Assembly: GCA_020205615.1 (NCBI GenBank)
Contig: CM035163.1
Span: 135,751,575-135,815,574, forward strand
Reading direction: 5' to 3'
From: Panax quinquefolius
Lineage: Eukaryota > Streptophyta > Magnoliopsida > Apiales > Araliaceae
Length of the DNA stretch: 64,000 nucleotides
Numbering within the stretch: position 1 is the stretch's first letter; each line of letters starts with the position of its first letter. Made by a program: the position numbers and the translations under genes. The notes under the pieces are model-generated. The model saw only the letters and a list, made by a program, of their open reading frames with translations. It was not told the DNA's origin and did no database searches. Below are positions 60,250 to 64,000 of the stretch, piece after piece.

Positions 60250-61110
60250 TTTCACTGTCAGTATTTACAGATGAGTGTTCAGATTTAAAATCATAATCAG
60301 AAGTTGACTCGTACTCATCTTCTGAATTGATTAGGACTGCAGAGAGCTATTTCTTAAGCCCTTCATCTTTTACCAACTGATTGATTTTCTGCTTGGCAGT
60401 GCATTAGGACTTTTATGCCCCACTTTTCCACATTTATAATAGATAGGTTGTTTCGAAGAATTATATTTTCTTTTAGAGAATCTTCTTTTCTTATATCTTT
60501 CTTCTCTAGGATCGGACGACAAAAGAAAATTGTCGTTTAGTCTTAAAATCTCTACTCTTTATATCTTCGTTTTTTATAACTATATTTTGGTAGTTCTGCA
60601 AAACCATATTGTTTGCAGAAGTCTCCTAAGGCTTTCTTTCTTTTAGTCTTTTCCGATGATAATTGTTTTTGTATTTTTAGAGTGTTACATAAATCAGCAC
60701 CCTCAAACAATTTTAGCTACAATTTCTCCGGAAGTATACTCGCCCCATGGTATAACTCCATTTTTATTCTTTAGATGAGTCTTTACTCTTTGAGAGAAAA
60801 GGGTTGGCAATCCTTCAACAAACTTTTCTTTCCAATAGTCACTTGCAATCGGCTCGACCCAAAACTTTGGAAAGAAACATATCTCTATAATATTTAAAAT
60901 CTGCCAATGACTTGCACTTTAAGTTGCTTAATTGTTCATAGATCTTTAAAAATTCCTTCATGATCTTCACGTGTGACAAGATTATCCCACGACTGGCCTA
61001 GTTGGCTAACAAATCCAGATGCCATAGCTTGAGCTATCCTTTTTTCAGTGTTACCTTTAATTCTCAAGTCTTGAGCATATATTGTCATGTGCTTGCACTG
61101 TTCTAAAAAG
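60250..61110 (-). pseudogene. Endogenous pararetrovirus (Caulimoviridae-like) coat-protein region, decayed
   Basis: On the minus strand, spread over several frames with stops, is the pattern of a caulimovirid coat-protein region. It has a WW/W-D-N box following a short GQL stretch (about 60985-61010), a basic capsid segment around 60780-60900, a CCHC-like knuckle (CGKVGHKS core, about 60395-60430, last Cys lost) and an acidic Ser-rich tail (about 60270-60340). No movement protein or polymerase is seen next to it. It is an old, broken genomic copy. A retrotransposon gag is the alternative reading, but the knuckle-plus-acidic-tail order fits the virus better. Confidence 0.5.
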
Positions 61111-61114
61111 CGGC

Positions 61115-61215
61115 TGCCTAGGTCCCACTCTGGCGCTTAGGCTAAAAAATTCCTCCAAGAAAGTAGGCGGGCAGGCTAGGCGGGCTAGGCGGGGCCTAGG
61201 CGGGCTTAGAGCCAC
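61115..61215. repeat. GC-rich CTAGGCGGG simple-type repeat
   Basis: Imperfect copies of GGCTAGGCGGGC and GCCTAGG over about 90 bp (61135-61205), surrounded by AT-rich DNA. Confidence 0.75.
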
Positions 61216-61479
61216 AGTTGATTGATTTTTTTGCTTTATAGGTTTTTGTTTACTTTAGTCTTCGGGGTTGTTAAGGTGGGGCTGCCATGTTAGTATTTGT
61301 ATCATGCCATTGTGTATTTTGGTATTAAATTATTTTGCCACCAAAGTTGCTTGGTCATATTGTCTTAATGTTCTCCAAGCCAACTTGTAGTGATTGATTA
61401 TTTGGTCATGCATTTTAGTGATGCTTTGATCCGATACATCTTCTCGTCCCTGAGGACTAAGAAATTAGGCATTTCTTTC
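61216..61479. other. Unassigned spacer
   Basis: No gene or element recognised. It lies between the GC-rich repeat and the putative start of the Tat-type LTR. Confidence 0.5.
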
Positions 61480-61609
61480 TGTTGGGTCATGATATTTCTC
61501 TTATTGGGCCAAACGGATTGGGCCTGTTTATTTGGTTTGTCCATTGGGTCTTCACTATTGGGTGTTAATGTTATTGGGCCTAGTCACTATCTTATTTATG
61601 TTAAGTCCC

Positions 61610-61616
61610 TATAAAA
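61610..61616 (+). promoter_or_regulatory. TATA box of the Tat-type LTR
   Basis: TATAAAA in TCCCTATAAAACCGGGTC within the LTR. Confidence 0.6.
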
Positions 61617-62108
61617 CCGGGTCGGGTCAGTAGACTAACCCATTAGATATTTTAATATCTCCATCTTTGACTTGTAATGATAAAAAGGTATGACAGTTGA
61701 CTAAGATACCTGTCATGCATTAATGTGGATGGGATTATAGCTGGCCGACGGCATAAACAGTGGAGAAGAAAGGTGACAACCTGCATGCAGTCGGCAGAAA
61801 ACACTAAGGAGTGGGGGGCTGTGTTAGACGGTAGTGGGTGGCACGATAAACCGGGCAAGAGAGTATAACCTAACGAGGAAGTCTTCAAGCAAGAGGTACG
61901 TACACACACATTCGACTAAGAATTATCTCTCTCAATACACTAGATATTATCCTCCATTGTTAACCTTGTGAACATCGATATTGATTCTCATGCCTAAGCT
62001 ATCCCCCGACGGTCGAAGCCGTCAAGCTTTTGGTGTTTATCGTGTTTACTGTGCAGGATCAGGGCGTCTTACGTAATTGAGGCGCGTGGAAAGATCTTGG
62101 CGTTAACA

Positions 62109-62126
62109 TTGGCGCTAGAAGGAGGG
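62109..62126 (+). other. Primer binding site of the Tat-type element
   Basis: TTGGCGCTAGAAGGAGGG directly after the LTR end. The TGGCGC start is common in Tat/Athila-type elements. Which tRNA it pairs with I cannot decide. Confidence 0.65.
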
Positions 62127-62136
62127 CTGAGTTCTA

Positions 62137-64000
62137 GTGTCATTGAGTTTTCAATCACATTCATTTAACCTACTTCGGAAAATGGTGAGGAGTAGAGATA
62201 GTACGCCAGAGGGGCAAGCGGTGGCTGCGAGCTCGTCGTTGCCTCGTGTTTCAGTAAAGGATCGTTTGGGTCCTTCCCAAAGTACTCATGAGAGTACGGC
62301 CTCCAAGCACGAGTCAGGGGGTCTTCGTCCGAAGATTCACGGTGGAGCCAGACGGAGGTTGGTCTTTGATACAGATAAAGAGCGTGATCATGGTCGAAGG
62401 CGGACAGAAGGTTCATCGACCAAGACTCATCATCGAAGTGGTCAAGAGGATAGAGCTGCCAAGTTGGCAAGGATGGCCGAAGAGGCAGATAAAGCCTTGG
62501 AGGTTCTTCTAAAGCAAAGAGAAGATATAGCTGAGCAGATGCTTTGGGTGGCTGAATTGAAGGACGAGGCGTCCAGCCATGTTCGGTCCGAAAAACGAAG
62601 TAGGCACAAGGAGATACAACGGCCAGAGGGGAAAGAGTGGAGCATTCTACACATGTGTCTCGGGACCGATCTCGTGATCGAAGAAGGTCGAGGAGCAGAA
62701 CTCCTGAGGCTTCGAAGGGAGTACTTGTTGTCTTCGGTTCTTGAGGCCGAGATGGTGGCAGACGAAGGAGTAGATCGAGGGAGACCGTGCCAGAAACTAG
62801 AAGGAGAGGGCATCAACGTGAATACTCTCATCATGAGGATAGAGTTGTACGCCGGAGTAGATCCAGAAGTCCAACAAAGGCAGTGGAGTCAGATAGAGGA
62901 GGTCGATCTGCTCAGAAGCAGAAGGTTATTCAGGAGAAAGAAGTCTCCTCGCAGCCGGAAGGTGTGGATTTTCTGGTGAGGGAATTAAAAGAGCTTAGGA
63001 AGCAGTTGGCTGAGGTGCAACAGGTGAAGGACACTCCGGGAAAGAAGGCGTCCCCTTTTTCCTCAAACATTCTTAAGGAGAAGGCAGATGCCACCAAGAA
63101 GTTGCCTCGCATGGAGAGTTACGATGGGTCGGGGGATCCTTATGACCATAGCCAGACGTTCGACCGGCTGATGGATTATTACGACTTTACCGATGCTGCC
63201 AAATGCCACACGTTCGTCACAACATTAAGAAAGGATGCGAGGTAGTGGATGGGGACTTTGCCAGCAGATTCAGTATCTTCATGGACCGAGCTTTGTGACA
63301 AGTTCCATGCCCGCTTTGGAAGCAACCGGAGAAGAGGAAAGCCTACAGGTTCTTTAGCACAGGTTCGACAGTTCACCAATGAGTCCTTAGGTCAGTATGT
63401 GAAGAGGTTCAGGGAAGCAGTCGGTCAAGTGTCTGACCTCAATGATCTTCAAGCTGTGGGATTGTTTCAAAACGGCCTGGATTTGGTGAAGTCTGAAAAG
63501 TTGGTGAAGAAGTTGATGTTTCACCATCCGAAGAGGCGGCAGAAGCTTTCGACAAAGCAGGGGTTATATTGTAGTAGAGGAGGTTATGAATAGCCTGAAA
63601 CATTCTTCTTCGGACCGAATGAAAGAGGCAGATGCTCCTAAAGCCGAAGGCGATCAGAAGAAGACGGGAGGGTATAATGATCGGCCAGAAGGCAGTTCGA
63701 AGAAGTACAACAACTCGTGGCGACAGTGAAATAATCGCCCCCCTGCTCTTACTCGGAAGGTGAACAAGGTTTACACCAAACTGAATACGGATAGGTCAGT
63801 GATTCTGGATCAGATCAGAAATCAACCGTTCTACGAACCGCCTCGTGATAACTTCAAGCCAGGACAGGGCAATGCTTGGAAATATTGTGGCTATCATCAA
63901 GCTGCAGGTCACGACACTAATGAGTGTTGCAATTTGAAAGATTTTGTGGAAAGGAAGGTTCAAAGCGGTTTATTGGTTGATATATGGTAGGGAGGGACCA
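62137..64000 (+). pseudogene. Gag of the Tat-type element, with one stop and frameshifts
   Basis: 62137-62780: charged N-terminus with a helical EEADKALEVLLKQREDIAEQ stretch. Frame change near 62790. 62787-63245: Arg/Ser-rich part, helix RELKELRKQLAEVQQ, then MESYDGSGDPYDHSQTFDR, the gag signature. A TAG at 63243 sits where the family usually has Gln (RxWxxxLP). 63249-63593: WTELCDKFHARFGSNRR, then ESLGQYVKRFREAVGQV. Another frame change near 63540. 63760-63990: RNQPFYEPPRDNFKP and a knuckle-like YCGYHQAAGHDTNEC CNLK segment. A stop comes at 63988. Few mutations separate it from an intact gene. Confidence 0.85.

Larger units (their letters stand above)
61480..64000 (+). mobile_element. Tat/Ogre-type Ty3/gypsy element, 5' part, continues past window
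   Basis: Putative 5' LTR about 61480-62108 (starts TGTTGGGTC, ends TTAACA), primer site TTGGCGCTAGAAGGAGGG at 62109, gag from 62137. The primer site differs from the tRNA-Met type of all other elements here. The sequence is GC-richer than the rest of the window and less decayed, so it is probably younger (inference). Confidence 0.78.

Noticed and set aside
61449..61475. Hammerhead-like core (CTGAGGA followed by GAAA)
   Set aside because: There are only four unpaired bases between the two core parts, so stem II cannot form; the flanks also do not supply stems I and III.
62442..62834. 130-codon minus-strand ORF rich in Ser
   Set aside because: Antisense shadow of the Tat-type gag, which has clear domain matches on the plus strand.

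Overview
This window is nuclear DNA of a flowering plant, most likely a eudicot (inference). Three things point there: exons of a plant-type Pur-alpha gene, a MuDR-like transposon with an intron-containing transposase, and many Ty3/gypsy chromovirus LTR retrotransposons primed by initiator tRNA-Met. The DNA is AT-rich, and about 90% of it is transposable-element sequence in nested layers. Nearly every coding region is a relic with stops and frameshifts. I saw no rRNA gene, tRNA gene or CRISPR array.

Layout. 1-12546 is a minus-strand LTR element (element 1) split inside its gag by a complete plus-strand element (A, 795-8906). 12547-14310 is the gag-protease part of a plus-strand element (element 2). 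It is flanked by the 5' LTR of element 1 on the left and by plus-strand element C (14311-21057) on the right. 21058-23772 holds rearranged pieces of the same family. 24009-56461 is one MuDR-like (MULE) transposon bounded by 152-bp terminal inverted repeats and a perfect 9-bp target duplication (aattttaat). It grew to 32 kb by swallowing retrotransposons. Inside it are solo LTR F (27794-30393, duplication gaggg) and element G (31090-55697, duplication aatct). G itself contains solo LTR H (34601-37390, duplication tcaat) and the minus-strand element J (38445-53694, duplication gtgac). J contains the autonomous-type Ty3/gypsy element K (43486-50178). Insertion order can therefore be read directly: MULE, then G, then H and J, then K.

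Right of the MULE (56471-64000) is the promoter side and first two exons of a Pur-alpha gene. After it come relics of a Ty1/copia element, a LINE, an endogenous pararetrovirus, and the 5' LTR and gag of a Tat/Ogre-type Ty3 element that runs off the window.

The main retrotransposon family has LTRs of about 2.4-3.3 kb, beginning TGTGAGACCCC and ending GGGGGCGTCACA. Its members seem non-autonomous: they keep gag and protease, or in one subtype a coiled-coil ORF in the gag position, but lack intact pol. The LTR downstream of the TATA box carries tandem hairpin-forming units whose small stems change sequence while staying paired. That array, the coiled-coil subtype and the GRF zinc-finger gene inside the MULE are the observations I find most worth following.
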